Assembly: GCA_905221605.1 (NCBI GenBank)
Contig: CAJNDS010002357.1
Coordinates: forward strand, 487,831-527,830
Direction of reading: 5' to 3'
Source: Symbiodinium natans
Lineage: Eukaryota > Sar > Dinophyceae > Suessiales > Symbiodiniaceae
DNA: 40,000 bases
Of this stretch, positions 39,892 to 40,000 are shown one piece after another (the first letter of the stretch is position 1; each line of letters opens with the position of its first letter). Both the position numbers and the translations under genes were made by a program. The notes under the pieces are model-generated. The model was given only the letters and a program-made list of their open reading frames with translations. It was not told the origin of the DNA and did not search any database.

Positions 39892-40000
39892 TTCCCCCGA
39901 TAAAGCCCACGAGCCGCCCGGGGCCCAGTCCTTGAGCCCCAGCCCCTGGTCCTCCACTGCCGCAACCAGTTAGCAGGCAACCGTGCGCCCACTTGCAAAC

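Overview
This window reads as nuclear DNA of a dinoflagellate, most likely Symbiodiniaceae/Suessiales-like. The evidence is: introns whose 5' ends are mostly GC or GA instead of GT, with acceptors usually AG|G; interspersed TTTAGGG/CCCTAAA arrays (the plant- and dinoflagellate-type telomere unit) far from any chromosome end; every supported coding segment on the + strand; and very low coding density outside one intronless gene.

The main result is a complete-looking gene that a simple ORF scan misses. RPN10/PSMD4, the ubiquitin-receptor subunit of the 26S proteasome regulatory particle, is spread over about 13.3 kb (15030-28331) in roughly 25 exons of 22-98 bases. I assembled it by eye. Every junction keeps phase and the joined product (about 434 residues if a separate ATG-bearing first exon supplies Met) follows the family from the VWA N-terminus to the Lys/Asp-rich C-terminus. 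Of 24 introns, 14 start with GC, 6 with GT and 4 with GA. The gene carries three good ubiquitin-interacting motifs (UIMs) plus one degenerate one; two UIM exons are a duplication differing only at four synonymous sites.

Layout: 1-11900 holds many short coding-like exons on the + strand from one or more genes I cannot name (best at 5463, 6737, 7909+8341, 9573, 10650), with a 101-bp MITE at 682-782, an inverted-repeat element at 8157-8294 and a possible tRNA-derived SINE near 9900. 12000-14372 is one uninterrupted 790-codon coiled-coil ORF. 15030-28331 is RPN10. 28.9-33.1 kb is a second intron-rich, unidentified region whose exons are bracketed by telomere-type arrays. 33.3-36.9 kb is mostly noncoding with tandem repeats. 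37.3-39.9 kb has exons of a further unidentified gene that may run off the right edge.

The most unusual structure is the placement of telomere-type repeats: from 22 kb onward they bracket exons as (CCCTAAA)n - exon - (TTTAGGG)n, the same polarity as a linear DNA piece capped by telomeres at both ends. In one case the array itself supplies the splice donor. The genes appear to be head-to-tail on one strand, as usual in dinoflagellates; apart from RPN10, no functional link between neighbours can be argued from sequence.
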